DNA of 64,000 bases from Capra hircus (taxonomy: Eukaryota; Chordata; Mammalia; Artiodactyla; Bovidae). Each line of letters begins with the position of its first letter. The stretch's first letter is position 1. Positions 45,261-57,429 of this stretch are shown here, one piece after another. The translations under genes were made by a program, and so were the position numbers. Under the pieces are notes generated by a model. It was not told the origin of the DNA, searched no databases, and was given only the letters and a program-made list of their open reading frames with translations. The DNA lies in the NCBI RefSeq assembly GCF_001704415.2, contig NC_030816.1, positions 74,603,713-74,667,712 of the forward strand, in the 5' to 3' direction.

Positions 45261-46960
45261 TAATTTTCTTCGTCTGTGTACCTAGTAGGGCTCAAACATG
45301 AAGCAATAGCATGAATGAATGAAAAAGAATCAACCTTCAGAAAACTTTTGAAAAGTCCTTGTTGTTTTAGTCCTGTATTATTTTTAGCGATGCTCCTTTA
45401 TCATACTCCTGGCTATGGAAAAATACTAATCTAGGGTTTTGGTAAACAGTCATCCATATCAAGCTCTTGCATCTTCACTGTTTGATTTCAACATTTTTGG
45501 ATATACGCCTACCTTCATTGACTTATTTGCTTGAAATAGGAACTTAAAGACAGTGGCTGCAGCTAATTGATTTTTAAGCTTAGATTGAGAGAATTCTCTT
45601 GACAATTGAACTTCTTCCTCCAGTGTCCTGTTCACTCTTTTCCTTTGCTTCTGCTGTGCCCCTCACCACACTAACCTACCTGCCCTTCTCATCTCTGGCA
45701 ACTCTTTGCTTCCAGGATCTTCTGTTTTTCTCCCACCATTGAAACAACCTGGCTTCCTAGGATGCCCTTGCTCACCTCACAGCTGTCCTCTTTCTAGACG
45801 GAGGGTGCAGTGAAGTCTGTTTCATCTTCCTTCTGGTCTGCACACCATGTGCATAACTGCGTCTTGCGGTCTGCTATCCTGTCTCTGTCTCCTGTACTTG
45901 GCTATTTCACACCTTCACCTGGCTTTGCAAGGTACCTTTCTTGTTACCTGAACTGCCCCTCTCAGCCTCCCGTGTTCAAGCCAGGCCAACTGCCCTCCCA
46001 AGCAGGCTCTTAATTATTCTCCTATCTGGGCTGCTTTTTCAACCTCTCCTTTTCACCCCAGCACACACACAAGTTGCAGTGTTTCTTTTTGTTACCAACA
46101 ACCCCCTGCCACAAAAATGTTTCCTTTTTCAATCCTGTACTTCCTTTGATTGTGGCCCTATCTTCTCCTTCCCTTACTATTTTTCCAGATCTTTCTCCTC
46201 CATGACACCACTGTTTATCCATCACCATCTGATGTTGGCTTCTGCCATGGTTTCCCTGAGGATCTCCTTGTTGCTCAATCCAGTGGGTTTGTTTGGGTCT
46301 CTATTTCATTGACCTTCTGAGGCCTTCGGTGCCCTTCCGCATTTCCTTGGGAACCCCTTTGCTCTAAGCAGATCTCTCCTGGGTCTCATCCTTATCACTA
46401 GTGACTCTTCCAGCCTCCTCTCTGCGTTTTTTTCCTCTGTCTTCCTCTTCAGTGATGTCACACCGGGTCTGTCTTTGGGTCCCTGCTCTGTTCTCTCTAT
46501 TTTTCTTCCCACTGCTACATCCTCTTTCTGGGTGATATGAATATTCCTGTGGCTTCAGTTGCTGTTCACACTCTGACAACTCTTCGATCTCCATTTTTAG
46601 CCCTGATCTGTTTTCGGAGTACCAGACATATTCAGATGCCGGATGGGAGTCTCACCTTCAGCTGCTCTGAAGCTGAGTTTCTTGTCATCCTCTGCAAACC
46701 CGCCCTCTTCCTCAGTTGCCTCGGTGGGTGGTGGGCACGCTGTCCGCAGGTGTCCAGCCCAAATCACACTGGCTCCCTTCTCTGACCTCTCCCTGCGGGT
46801 CACACCCAGCAGTCAGGAGACCTTGTTGATGCCTGCGCCTTCAAGCCCTGGAGTCTGACTGCGTGGCTTCTCACTATCACCCCTTTAGTCCAGCACCTTA
46901 CAACGTCTCACCTGTATTATAGCACCAGACACTTTGGTCTCCTGTCCCTCAAATTCCTGC
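45261..46960. other. Unassigned intronic DNA
   Basis: 1.7 kb, pyrimidine-rich on the + strand (45600-46510), without a gene or a confidently named repeat. Confidence 0.4.
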
Positions 46961-47002
46961 TACTACGAGTACTAGTACTACTACGAGTACTGGTACTACT
47001 AC
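46961..47002. repeat. 18-bp tandem repeat (2.3 copies)
   Basis: TACTACGAGTACTAGTAC (46961-46978), TACTACGAGTACTGGTAC (46979-46996), then TACTAC. One mismatch between full copies. Confidence 0.9.
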
Positions 47003-48077
47003 AATCCCTCCACTAGTGCTGCTGGTATTATTACTTCTGCTGCTCAAATAGCTCTCGGTCAAGGGCCGGGTGATGTAGACATTCTATCTCCTTTACGGGG
47101 TGGGAAGTATTGTCTTCATTGCTTCACATTACAGAGGAAGAAACCGAGGTCAGAGAAGTTGCTCCTTGTCCCTGTCCAAGGTCACGGTGATTCCCAAAGT
47201 CACATGGCCTCCATGCTGCCGTTGCTCCCATCAGCTGCTTGTCTCAGGTTCTTACTGCACACCCAATCCTTGCTGAGCTGGAGTTCAGTCCTTGCAGTAA
47301 GTCGGGAAGGGAGGTCGAGAGACTGCAGTACAGAGATCTTGAACCACAGGTCTCGTTCAGAGGTAATATCGTCTCAAGTGGTGAGGCTGGAGCGAAGCCC
47401 TGTCTCCAGTTCCTGGGATGGGGTCTTCTCCTCTGATCCCTCACCTCCAGCTCTCCCTCCCCACGGGAGCTTCAGAGCCCCATCCACGTGGCTGGAGTGT
47501 TTCCAAAATCCCGACCCGATCTAGTCACCCCCATAGCCTTTGGGGCTATGACAAAGCTCAGGGGTCCCCTCTCTGGTCCCATCTCTTGTCCCCACCCCAC
47601 CCCTGCTTCTTCAGTTATCAACCGAGATCCCAGTGCAGGTGAGGCGGGAACCCCATCCCCCTTGCTTTCTCCCTCTGCCAGCATCACCTGTCTCTTCCTC
47701 CTCCTCCTCACCTGTCTGCCTCTTACATGTTCTCCTCCAGGAAGCCTCTGTGACAGGTGCTGTCCCTGGCAAGCTGGCCGACAGGCCTTTGCTGGCCTGT
47801 GCCTACCAGTGTCTCAGGACCTTTCTGTAATCCTGTCCCCTGGCCTTGCTGCCAGCTTCGTCAGGGTGGAATCTTGTGGTCCCTGCAGCCTGGGTGGCCT
47901 CTTCATCCTGTCTGCACTCAGGGCTCCAGGACCTGGCTGTCAAGTAAGTGATGCACAGACTGGCCCTGTAGACCGGTTGGCAGCATCTTCTGGTGCCGTG
48001 CATTTCAGAAGTACATAACCCAAATTAAGTGCATTAATGTAGTATGATCTGCCTGTATTAAAAACCTGCTCTTCTTG
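47003..48077. other. Unassigned intronic DNA
   Basis: 1.1 kb, moderately GC-rich. Overlapping frames on both strands lack recognisable domains. A short MIR-like phrase (AGAGGAAGAAACCGAGGTCA) occurs near 47132. Confidence 0.4.
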
Positions 48078-48208
48078 GGACTTCCCTAGTGGTCCAGAGA
48101 TTAAGACTCCTCTGTTCCACTGCAGGGGACTCAGGTTCAATCCCTAGTGAGGGAACTCAGATCCCACATACAGCATGCAACATGGCAAAAAAAAAAAAAA
48201 AAAAAAAA
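48078..48208 (+). mobile_element. CHR-2-type SINE
   Basis: TGGGACTTCCCTAGTGGTCC, B box-like GGTTCAATCCCTAGTGAGGG, 21-base A tail. Confidence 0.87.
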
Positions 48209-48293
48209 CTAAAAAACTTCTCTTCTATCATTGATGAAGTTTTGATTCTTTTTCATGGTTAGGAATTATATCCATGTAGTTTTTTTTTTTTTT

Positions 48294-48385
48294 TCACCTG
48301 GAAAATTCCCTGAGCAGAGGAGCCTGGCAGGCTATAGTCCATGGGGCCACAAAGAGTTGGACATGACTGAGCAACCCAGCACACA
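48294..48385 (+). mobile_element. Bov-A body fragment
   Basis: TTCACCTGGAAAATTCCCTG to GGACATGACTGAGCAACCCA. 5'-truncated. Confidence 0.82.
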
Positions 48386-49143
48386 GTTTTTTGAGACTGT
48401 GAATTAAAAGAGTATCATGATGGAATAAGGCATTGATGCCCGGGTCATAAAAGTCTTCAAAGGGAGTAATCACACATTACTGCCATTCTTCTCTGTAATT
48501 TTAATTTTTTATTATGGACAAGAATATTACTTTGTTTGCACAGTAATTGTTCACTTCTTTGGGAGTGGAGATCCTTGCTGTACTGGGAAGAGGTGAGGGC
48601 TTTTCCAGCAGCAGATAACATTCAGAGCGACAGGCTCACACATGTCTTGATGGAACAAGGAATGAAAGCCAGGATTCCTGCCTCTGCTTAAAAGTTCAGG
48701 CCAATAAATTCTCACCAGGTTTTTCTTAGTCAGCACTGGCATTTTGGAAATCTGTTCCACTGCGTAAAAGCTGAGAAAAAAGGAGACCAGAGTGTGATTT
48801 AGTCTCTAAAGCATCACTTTATGGTTGAAGATAAAATGATCACAAGGGTTTTTCCTTTTTGAAAGAACCCTGGGGGCAAACTGTGGAAAGACTTGTGGAG
48901 GGCAAGAATATTCATTTATTCATTCATTCCAACAGACATTTGCATAGATGGGGAAAGAGGAATAAGACGCCATCATCCATTTAAATTAGGTAAGAGAAAA
49001 AGAGAAAGTAAAGGAAACTTGTCCATTATAGGAGGAGATCGGAGGCATCCACATAGTTGGAAGTCCTTTGATGGCAGCAACTCTCTCCTGTTTGCAGTTG
49101 AATGTGTTTTCCATACATTTCTTTACTGTCTTTTCATACTGCT
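48386..49143. other. Unassigned intronic DNA
   Basis: No gene or recognised repeat. Confidence 0.4.
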
Positions 49144-50282
49144 TATGGGATTCTTGAGGCAAGAATACTGAAATGGTTTGCCATTCCCTTTTCCAGTGGA
49201 CCACGTTTTGTCAGAACTCTCCACCCATCCATCTTGGGTGGCCCTGCACAGCATGGCTCATAGCTTCCTTGAGTCACACAAGGCTGTGATCCATGTGATG
49301 ATTTTGATTAGTTTCTGTGATTGTGGTTTTCATTCTGGAGGCTGTAGAATTATAGTTCTTGCTTTTTCTGTCTGTCATAAGGGTGGTGTCATCTGCATAT
49401 CTGAGATTGTTGATATTTCTCCTGGCAGTCTTGATTCCAGCTTGTTCTTCATCCAGCCTGGCATTTCCCATGATGTACTCTGCATATAAGTTAAATAAGC
49501 AGGATGACAATATAGAGCCTTGACATACTCCTTTCCCAATTTTGAACCAATTTTCTGCCACTCTTATGGCAGAAAGTGAAGAGAAACTAAAGAGCTTCTT
49601 GATGAAGGTGGAAGAGAAGAGTGAAAAAGCTGGCTTAAAACACAACATTCAAAAAGCCAAGATCATGGCATCCAGTCCCATCACTTCATGGCAAATAGAT
49701 GGGGAAACAATGAAAACAGTGGCAGACTGTTTTCTTGGGCTCCAAAATCACTGCATAAGGTAACTGCAGCCATGAAATTAAAAGACACTTGCCCTTTGGA
49801 AGGAAAGCTGTGACAAACCTAGACAGCATATTAAAAAGCAGAGACACTACTTTGCTGACAAAGGTCTGTCTAGTCAGAGCTATGGTTTTTCCAGTAGTCA
49901 TGTACAGATGTGAGAGCTGGACCATAAAGTAGGCTGAGGCCCAAAGAATTGATGCTTTTGAACTACGGTGTTGGAGAAGACTCTTGAGAGTCCCTTGGAC
50001 TGCAAGAAGATCCAACCAGTCAATCCTGAATACTCATTGGAAGGACTGATGCTGCAGCTAAAGCTCTAATACTTTGACCACTTGATACAAAGAGCCAGCT
50101 CATTGCTGGGAAGATTGAGGGCAGGAGGAGAAGGGGACAACGGAGGATGAGATGGTTGGATGGCATCACTGCCTTAATGGACACGAGAGCAAACTCTGGG
50201 AGATGGTGAAAGACAGGGAAGCCTGATGTTCTGCAGTTCGTGGGATCACAAAGAGTCAGACACGACTTAACAACTGAACGAC
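49144..50282. mobile_element. Rearranged BovB LINE (inverted 5' part on -, 3' part on +)
   Basis: 49377-49556 reads as reverse-complement BovB around the reverse transcriptase active site (LRYADDTTLM). From about 49560 BovB reads forward, beginning at the codons that follow that site (TLMAESEEKL) and ending GACTTAACAACTGAACGACA. 49144-49376 is BovB-like - strand text from another part of the element. Confidence 0.8.
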
Positions 50283-51564
50283 AACAAATGTACTGCCTAG
50301 TGGTTGTGTCCTTCTTCCTTTTCTCTAAGCCTGTTTTCAGGAAGATTACCTTAAATTCATTGACATTATGATGTAAATGATTGAAAACATGTTATCTTTC
50401 ATTTTAATAGGAAGTAAAGTCTTCAGTAAGAGAAAGTCATCATTTAATAACTGAACTTCAGGAATGAATAAACAGGGCAGGCTATATCATTTACGGGCTG
50501 TGGGACCTTGTTGGTGTCTATGAAATCTATGACTCAAAATCTGTCTCTAATATGATGCTGTGGGAATGACCTGGCCTCTGTTCTAGTGGGCGGCCTGCTT
50601 ACCAGCCAGATGACCTTGGCGACCTATCATATTCATGATAGGCTTTTGTTTTCAGGTTTTCTTTCCTCATCTAAAACACAGGGGGAGGAAGTCTAGGGCT
50701 TCCTTGACTGATCTTCAGAGGTTCTATAATAAATCCGGATGTGCACTGGAGAAAAGGAGATTTATTAAAGGGAGGGTGATGCTGTAAGCAGTAATAGAGG
50801 GGCTTTCCTTTCAAGGCAAACCTGAGACAATTATTAGACTAGTTCACTCAAAGATCATCTGATTTCCATAGTCATTTCAGTAGCTAAAGTGAGTGTCTCC
50901 ACCCTTCCCTTGCATAATCTCTTGTGTGATGCCACTTGGATGGAAAGGATCAAATTGAGAAGGCTTTTAAAAAAGAGAAAAACACTCTTTCCCCCTCTAG
51001 TACTTTCCCCCTACCATTGACTTCCAAGTTGAATTTGAAATCTAACAGTGCAGATACTCAGAGCTACTCTTATCTGCCTTTTTTTTTTTTTTGCATTTAA
51101 TTGGGCTAACCTTTAAGAAGAGCTGGCATATCTGACTTAAAGCTTTTAGGCATATAATTTTTAATATTGGCTGTTAGGGACTTTTCCAGTTCTAATTATT
51201 TGTCCTTTATCTTGGCAGCTCATAATTAACTAATGGTGGTATTTATTTTAACTTGAGGAGGATTTGTGTTGAGATATAAAATGAGCATTCGAGAGAGAAA
51301 AGTGCGGCAGATTTAGGAAATAAATTTTTAAAAAGGCGAGGAGCATAAATTAGCCTAAATAAGAGGCTGAAGAAATCTGTACTCAACAAATTAATTTCCA
51401 CTGGGGAATTTATTCCTGGAATGTCACTTTATAGTTAGATTTAGAACTAACATAACAGGATAGAAAAATGAAATTAAGATTTTTCATAGACAGTTCTGGT
51501 AGAAAGTGGAAAGCAGAATTGATTGCTCCTTATAATACTGGTTTATTTTGTTTTATGATAGGAT
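50283..51564. other. Repeat-poor intronic DNA
   Basis: 1.3 kb, AT-rich, with no ruminant SINE or BovB and no other repeat I recognise. No gene seen. Confidence 0.5.
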
Positions 51565-51740
51565 CCATAAAGCCCCATCAGATAATCCCATTCAATCTAT
51601 GCAAAAGCTCTGTGATGTAAGTAGTCATTCTATTTCTAAATGAGAAAATTGAGTCTCAGAAGGGCTTAGTAACATGCCCAAGTTTAAATTGCCAGTAAGA
51701 AGAACAAGACTCAGACTCAGAAGCAGTTCTTGGAAACTGT
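51565..51740 (-). repeat. MIR-like relic
   Basis: CCATTCAATCTATGCAAAAG, AATGAGAAAATTGAGTCTCA and TTAGTAACATGCCCAAG follow the reverse MIR layout but are strongly diverged. Confidence 0.55.
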
Positions 51741-52016
51741 GAACATCAGTTTCACCTTCACCCCTGATCATTTCCATGTATTCTAGCATTTTTGACCAAT
51801 ACATCAGGCAAAACTTTTCAGCTTAATTTATTTTATATACTTTCAAATATTCTGCATCTTAGTTGAACAATTTATAGCATTCTGTTATTTTTCAGATGAA
51901 TCATTTACCGGATTCAGCTGTTTCTTTAGAAAAATTCAAATCCATTAGTTTTCAAGTGTATATCACAGTTAAGTGTATTACTTATTTCGTTTTGCCAGGT
52001 TTGCATGAGTAGTTAG

Positions 52017-52209
52017 TATTGGGGTTCATGAAGGATAAAATACCTACTCTGTATCCTATGGCTTATTTAAAGTGAGTTTCCAACTTTTTACTTCAAAACT
52101 CCATTTGAGCAGATAAATGGAGAACAAGTAAAAAGTTGGAAACTCACTTTAAATAAGCCATAGGATACAGAGTAGGTATTTTATCCTTCATATTTGAAAA
52201 TCCCCAATA
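52017..52209. repeat. Long palindrome with perfect 66-bp arms
   Basis: The left arm 52028-52093 (starts ATGAAGGATAAAATACCTAC) and right arm 52126-52191 (ends TAGGTATTTTATCCTTCAT) are exact reverse complements over all 66 bases. The 32-base loop holds a second stem, CTCCATTT (52099-52106) with AAATGGAG (52115-52122). Outside the arms, TATTGGGG (52017-52024) pairs with CCCCAATA (52202-52209) across unequal gaps. No recognised repeat family covers it. Confidence 0.97.
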
Positions 52210-52792
52210 TTATCTTTGACATGAAGTAAAGAAATAATGCTTCTTCCAAATAAAATATGAAAAATCCTAAACAATATCTTTTGCTTTTGCTAAAGAATAT
52301 TTTTGTCCCGAGCTTTGTGGTCAACCATCTGTTAATATCTTTTATGTTTTCTTTGTCAGTAGTACTACTGACAGAGCTGCTTTATTCATTTCTGCGAATA
52401 TTAATTGAATCGAGTCTGTTTCAAGGCAAGCAAGTAAGGTGCTGCATTTTCAGACTGGTAAAGATGACTTTCCTGTTCTCATGAGCTAATATTGCACATA
52501 ACAGTTCTAATTAGTCAACTGGTTTTTCTCCTGTTTGTGATGGGGTGTGGCAGCTCTTTAACAAGTTGAAAGAAAATAAGTCATTGTTTGGGTGCTAAAA
52601 CATGATTATGCTTGCTATAATGATAACACTCTCCAAATATTACAACTAAAAAAAATAGCACGTACTATCTCTGGTAGACAAGTGTCTTTTGTTAAGCTAA
52701 AATATTCCATTTCTTCATCAAACCCAGATGGTTCAATATTTAGTAATCTATGCCAGAAGCAGTTTATATGGATGGATGTTTAGATAATGAAA
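52210..52792. other. Unassigned AT-rich intronic DNA
   Basis: No gene or recognised repeat. Confidence 0.45.
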
Positions 52793-52844
52793 GTGTGTGT
52801 GTGTGTGTGTGCAGGTGTGTGTGTGCGCACAGGTGTGTGTGTGT
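52793..52844. repeat. (TG)n compound microsatellite
   Basis: TG runs interrupted by CAGG and CGCACAGG. Confidence 0.92.
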
Positions 52845-53446
52845 ATCTAGGTAAACAGACCATCACCCAAACTAGCCTGAGACTTTAAAAGCATTTAGTT
52901 GACAGTCACGTCTCAAACTTCTGGACTATTCCCACGTTAAACTTCAGAGAGGGATAGTAGGCCGCCTTTAATACGTGGAAGATCTATCAGTTGAGTTCAC
53001 TCATTATTCTAAAGAGGAGCTAGTTTATTTATCCTTGACACTGTGCTATAAATTGCCTGCTTAAAGCAATTTAGAACAGTCAAGGAGGGCAAAGAATGAG
53101 ATACGGAGAACATACAAAGCACGCAAAGTGCAATCCAAATTCTCAAGCCAACCGTTATGACTAAGACACTATCCTACTCAGCTGCCTCTATGGTACCAGC
53201 TTGAGTTCTGAGCAGCCCTGGTGGGTGTGAGTGTGAGTGAGCAACACTCTTACCTCCTCTCAGGAGCCTCCATCCTGCTGCTCAAGGAGGGACTTACTTC
53301 TTCATCTTGAGCCTTTCCTTCAGAAGTCACAGAGCAGGACACTGAAAATCTGTGCATTTCATCGTATGGAAATGATGCCTCAGTAAAGTGCCAGACACAC
53401 ATACACAGAAGACTCTCCCTGTTTCTTCCTGTCTTTGCCCAGATCT
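52845..53446. other. Unassigned intronic DNA
   Basis: No gene or recognised repeat. Confidence 0.4.
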
Positions 53447-53560
53447 AAGGTCCCCTGGAGAAGGGCATGGCTACCCACTCCAGTATTCTTGCCTGCAGAA
53501 TTCCATGGACAGAGGAGCCTGGGGGGCTACAGTCTATGGAGCTGCATGGAGTCGGAAGCA
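53447..53560 (+). mobile_element. Bov-tA SINE, 3' part
   Basis: GGTCCCCTGGAGAAGGGCAT and the Bov-A body to GCTGCATGGAGTCGGA. The tRNA head is missing. Confidence 0.85.
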
Positions 53561-53919
53561 TACACAGCAGGGAGCTTGTCTACACCTTCTGCTCACCCTC
53601 GGCCCACTGCCGCGTGGCTGTCTCTCCTCTCCACGAAGGGCGCTCACGCCCTCCCGGGTGCTGAGACCCTCATGCCCATCTCGTCTTCTGTGCTCTCAGC
53701 AGTGGTTGTCTGCCCTGCTTTCTGGAGCCACTCAACCCATTATCCATCCATCAGCCATCTTACCCTCTGCCCATCCTCCCATCAGTCATTTTGCCATCCA
53801 TCTCTCCCTCTTTCCAATATCCATCTACCAGTCCTGCAATCACCTTCTGCTGGGCCCACTCAAAAAAAAGTTTATAGATTTACAGAAAAATTATGAATGT
53901 AGTATTCCAAACTAAGTTG
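53561..53919. other. Unassigned intronic DNA with CCAT-rich stretch
   Basis: 53735-53835 is rich in CCATC/CCATCAG motifs (imperfect simple repeat). Nothing else recognised. Confidence 0.45.
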
Positions 53920-54516
53920 ACAGACTTTATTTTCTTGGTCTCCAAAATCACTGTGGAGATCTGCAGCCATGAAATTAAAAGACGCTTGCTCCTTGGAATA
54001 AAAGCTATGGCAAACCAAAAGAGCATATTAAAAAGCAGAGACATTACTTTGCTGAAAAAGGTCTGTCTAGTCAAAGCTATGATTTTTCCAATAGTCATGT
54101 GTAAATGTGAGAGTTGGACCGTAAAGAAGGCTAAGCACAGAAGAATCAATGCTTTTGAACTGTGCTGTTGGAGAAGACTCTTGACAGTCCCTTGGACTGC
54201 AAGGAGATTAAACCAGTCAATCCTAAAGGAAATCAACCCTGACTATTCACTGGAAGGACTGATGCTAAAGCTCCAATATGTTGGCCACCTGATGTGAAGA
54301 GTCAAGTCTTTGGAAAAGACCCTGATGCTGGGAAAGATTGAAGGCATGAGGAGAAGGGGATGACAGAGGATGAGCTGGTTGGATGGCATCACTGACTCGA
54401 TGGACATGAGTCTGAGGATATTCTGGGAGATGCTGAAGGACAGGGAAGCCTGGCATGCTGCAGTCCATGGTGTCGCAAAGAGTCAGATATGACAGTGACT
54501 GAACCGAGCTGAACTC
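53920..54516 (+). mobile_element. BovB LINE, 3' part
   Basis: ACTTTATTTTCTTGGTCTCC to GTGACTGAACCGAGCTGAAC. 5'-truncated, older-looking copy with many substitutions. Confidence 0.9.
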
Positions 54517-55269
54517 CATGTACTCTGCAACCAGTTTTACCTATTAGCAACATCTTAAATTAGTATGGCACATTTGTTACAATTAATGGACCAATATCAG
54601 TACATTATTTTAACTAGAATTTATACTTTATTCAGTTTCCTGGTTTTTATCCAGCGTCTTTTTTTCTGTTCCAGAATTCACCCGAGATACCGTGTGACAT
54701 TTAGTTGCCACGTCATTTAGATTCCTCTTGACTGCGGTGGTTTCTCCGGTGCCTCTCGTTTTTCATAACTTTGACAGTTGTGTGAGGTACTGTTAGGTAT
54801 TTTGTAGAACGCCCCTCAAATGGGACTTGTGTGATGTTTTTCTTATAATTAGACTGGGATTATGAGTTTGGGCGAGGAAAATCGCAGAGGTGAAGGGTAG
54901 TTCTCATCACATCCTGTCAAGGGACTTCTTATCATCAGGACTTATCACTGTTGATGTCGGTCTTGATCACCTGGCTGGCATAGTGTCTTCCAGGTTCCGT
55001 CACACCTAAGGAGGGGGGACTTACGCTCCAACTCCTTATATTTCTACATAAGCTAAATGGAATTCTTCTGCGTGAGACATTCGTCTCCTCTCTCCCACTT
55101 GTTTATTTAGCCAATAATTTATTTAAATCTTTGTGGGCTGTGGGTATTTATTATGTACTTTGGGTTAAAATTTGTTCCTTCTGTATTTATTTTATTGCCT
55201 GAATTGTTCCAACTTTGGAAGCTGTTTCAATTGGCTCCTTTGTTTGTATGTTTGACATACTCCCATCAT

Positions 55270-55311
55270 TGTATGTGTGTGCGTGTGTTTGCGCGTGTGT
55301 TTGTGTGTGTT
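55270..55311. repeat. (TG)n-rich microsatellite
   Basis: Interrupted TG run with GCGTG and GCGCG variants. Confidence 0.88.
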
Positions 55312-56004
55312 TAATACTTCTTTACTCTCTGGTTCTACAAGATATTCCAAGTTCATCTTGTGTACTTTTTACCCTAGACATAGAGTCAGCCATTTCTACA
55401 AGGAGATTTAGTTCTTTTTGTAGAAGAATGGTATTAGAAAACAGGACATGGATGTTCGGTGTGGCTACTGGGGTCATTGCGTCTAGGGTCTGTCAGCTGT
55501 CAGAGTGAAGAAAGGGATGTGTGAATAACTATGGTATATACATATATCTGTAAATATTTCTATAGGTAACCAACCATCACTCTCTATATTAAGCCAAACA
55601 TGAGTTCAAGGTGATGTCTCCCACTCTAATCCATTACCATGTGCATTATTCTAGCCTCTTTCTCTTGCTCACCTGTAAATTTTTATTCCATCGATGAGAA
55701 ACTTGAGGTTCCCACCACCTGCAATCCATTCACTTTGTGCAGTTGTGGGGTACATGTACAGCAGTTATCAGAACTGTTACCCATACCCCTGTGGGAAATA
55801 GCTTTATCAACGGGAGTGCAGTGTTTGTGCACAGTTCACTTTGCATTTAGTGTTATAGACTCTACTCATTTCCAGGTACTTAGGTCAGCACCTCTTCCCC
55901 ATACCCCTTTCAGTGAGGTTGTTTCATGCATTTGTAATATACTTAGATTGATTTTGCCATATTCTGCATTCCATTTTGGGATCGCGCAAACTCTTAAGTG
56001 ATTT

Positions 56005-56140
56005 TTTATTTTTTTATCATTATTTTGGACATACCATGCAACTTGCAGGATCTTAGCTCCCTGACCAGGGACTGAACTTGCACTTCCTGCAGTGGAAGCC
56101 TGGAGTTCTAACCACTGGACCATCAAAGAATTTCCTTAAA
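56005..56140 (-). mobile_element. CHR-2-type SINE
   Basis: T-rich start, CTCCCTGACCAGGGACTGAA, GCAGTGGAAGCCTGGAGTTC, ACTGGACCATCAAAGAATTTCC shortened at the end. Reverse orientation. Confidence 0.82.
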
Positions 56141-56417
56141 ATTTTTTCTTGAAACTTGTACATCCTAAATTGTCCTTTGTGCTGTAAAGTACTTTGTGTT
56201 TTGACAAATACATGATGTCATGTAATAACCCTTACAGTATCCTATAGAATGGCTTCACCATGCTGAGAAATCTCCCATAATTTACTCATTCAACCTTTCC
56301 TACTTCCCCCTGAGCTCCTGACAACCACTGATTCACCATTGCCACAGTTTTGTTTTTCCTAGATGTCACATAATTGGAACCACGTAGTATATAGCCTTTT
56401 CAACCTGGCTTGTTTCA

Positions 56418-56809
56418 CTTCAGTTCAGTCACTCAGTTGTGTCCAACTCTTTGAGACCCCATGGACTGCAGCACGACAGGCTTCCCTGTCCTTCACCAAC
56501 TCCTGGAGCTTACCCAAACTCATGTCCATCAAGTCGGTGATGCCATCCAACCATCTTATCTTCTGTCCTCCCCTCCGCCTCCTGCCTTCAATCTTTCCCA
56601 CATCAGGGTCTTTTCCAGTGAGTCAGTTCTTTGCATCAGGTGGCCAACGGATTGGAGCTTCAGCTTCAGTCCTTCCAATGAATATTTAGGATTAATTTCC
56701 TTTAGGATTGACTGATTTGATCTCCTTGCTGTCCAAGGGACTCTCAAGAGTTTTCTCTAATGCCACAGTTCAAAAGCAGCAACTCTTTGGCACTCAGTTT
56801 TCTTTATGG
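56418..56809 (-). mobile_element. BovB LINE, 3' end, inside L1M
   Basis: CACTTCAGTTCAGTCACTCA to GCACTCAGTTTTCTTTATGG. L1M-like text lies on both sides. Confidence 0.92.
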
Positions 56810-57029
56810 TTAGCAACATGTATTTAAGATTCATTTACATCTTTTCATGACTTGATAGCTCATTTCTTTTTATAGCTAAATAATATTCCTTTGCATACCA
56901 CAATTTGTCCATTCAACTATGGAAGGGTATCTTGGTTGCTTCAAGTTTAGGGGCAATTATAAATAAACCTGGCATAGATATTCACTCACAGGCTCTTGAG
57001 TGGATATAAACTTAAAATTATTTGAGTAA

Positions 57030-57410
57030 ATAAGCCAGATGTAGTTTTGGATGCTAGAGATACGCATAGTAGGGACACAGCAATAAACCAGAGAGACAAA
57101 ATCCTTGTGTTCCAGAACCAAATACTCGAGAGTAAAACAAAATGGTTTCAGCTCGTGAGAAGTGCTGTGGGAGAAATAAAACAGACTAAGGGAATAAAGA
57201 CTGAATGAGTGTGCCTAGCTTGCTGGCACCAGGGGCGGCCTCTCTGGGGAAGTTCATTGCATTTGGACCAGGACCTACACAATGAGAGTTGACATCAGCT
57301 GCGCAAAGACGGGAGAGGATGAGTTTTTCTGCAGTAGGATTCAGTTAATGCTGAGACCCCGAGGCAGGATGGACCTTGACATAATCAAGGGACTAGAGAC
57401 AGAAAAAATT
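57030..57410 (-). repeat. L2-like relic
   Basis: TTTTGGATGCTAGAGATACG, ACAGCAATAAACCAGAGAGA and GGGGCGGCCTCTCTGGGGAA resemble antisense L2 3' sequence. Confidence 0.5.
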
Positions 57411-57429
57411 GTGAGATGAGATCATGAGT

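Larger units (their letters stand above)
54590..57010 (-). mobile_element. L1M-type LINE relic, 3' UTR region
   Basis: Antisense ancient L1 3' UTR text: GACCAATATCAGTACATTAT, CATTTAGATTCCTCTTGACT, TCACCTGGCTGGCATAGTGT, then TGACAACCACTGATTCACCA and TGTCCATTCAACTATGGAAG. Interrupted by a CHR-2 SINE and a BovB 3' end; continuity across the gaps is assumed. Confidence 0.65.

Noticed and set aside
47159..48018. Several 120-176-codon frames
   Set aside because: Frames on both strands, none with a recognised domain, inside the intron.
53893..54297. A 134-codon frame resembling a protein
   Set aside because: It is the BovB C-terminal region, covered by the mobile element entry.
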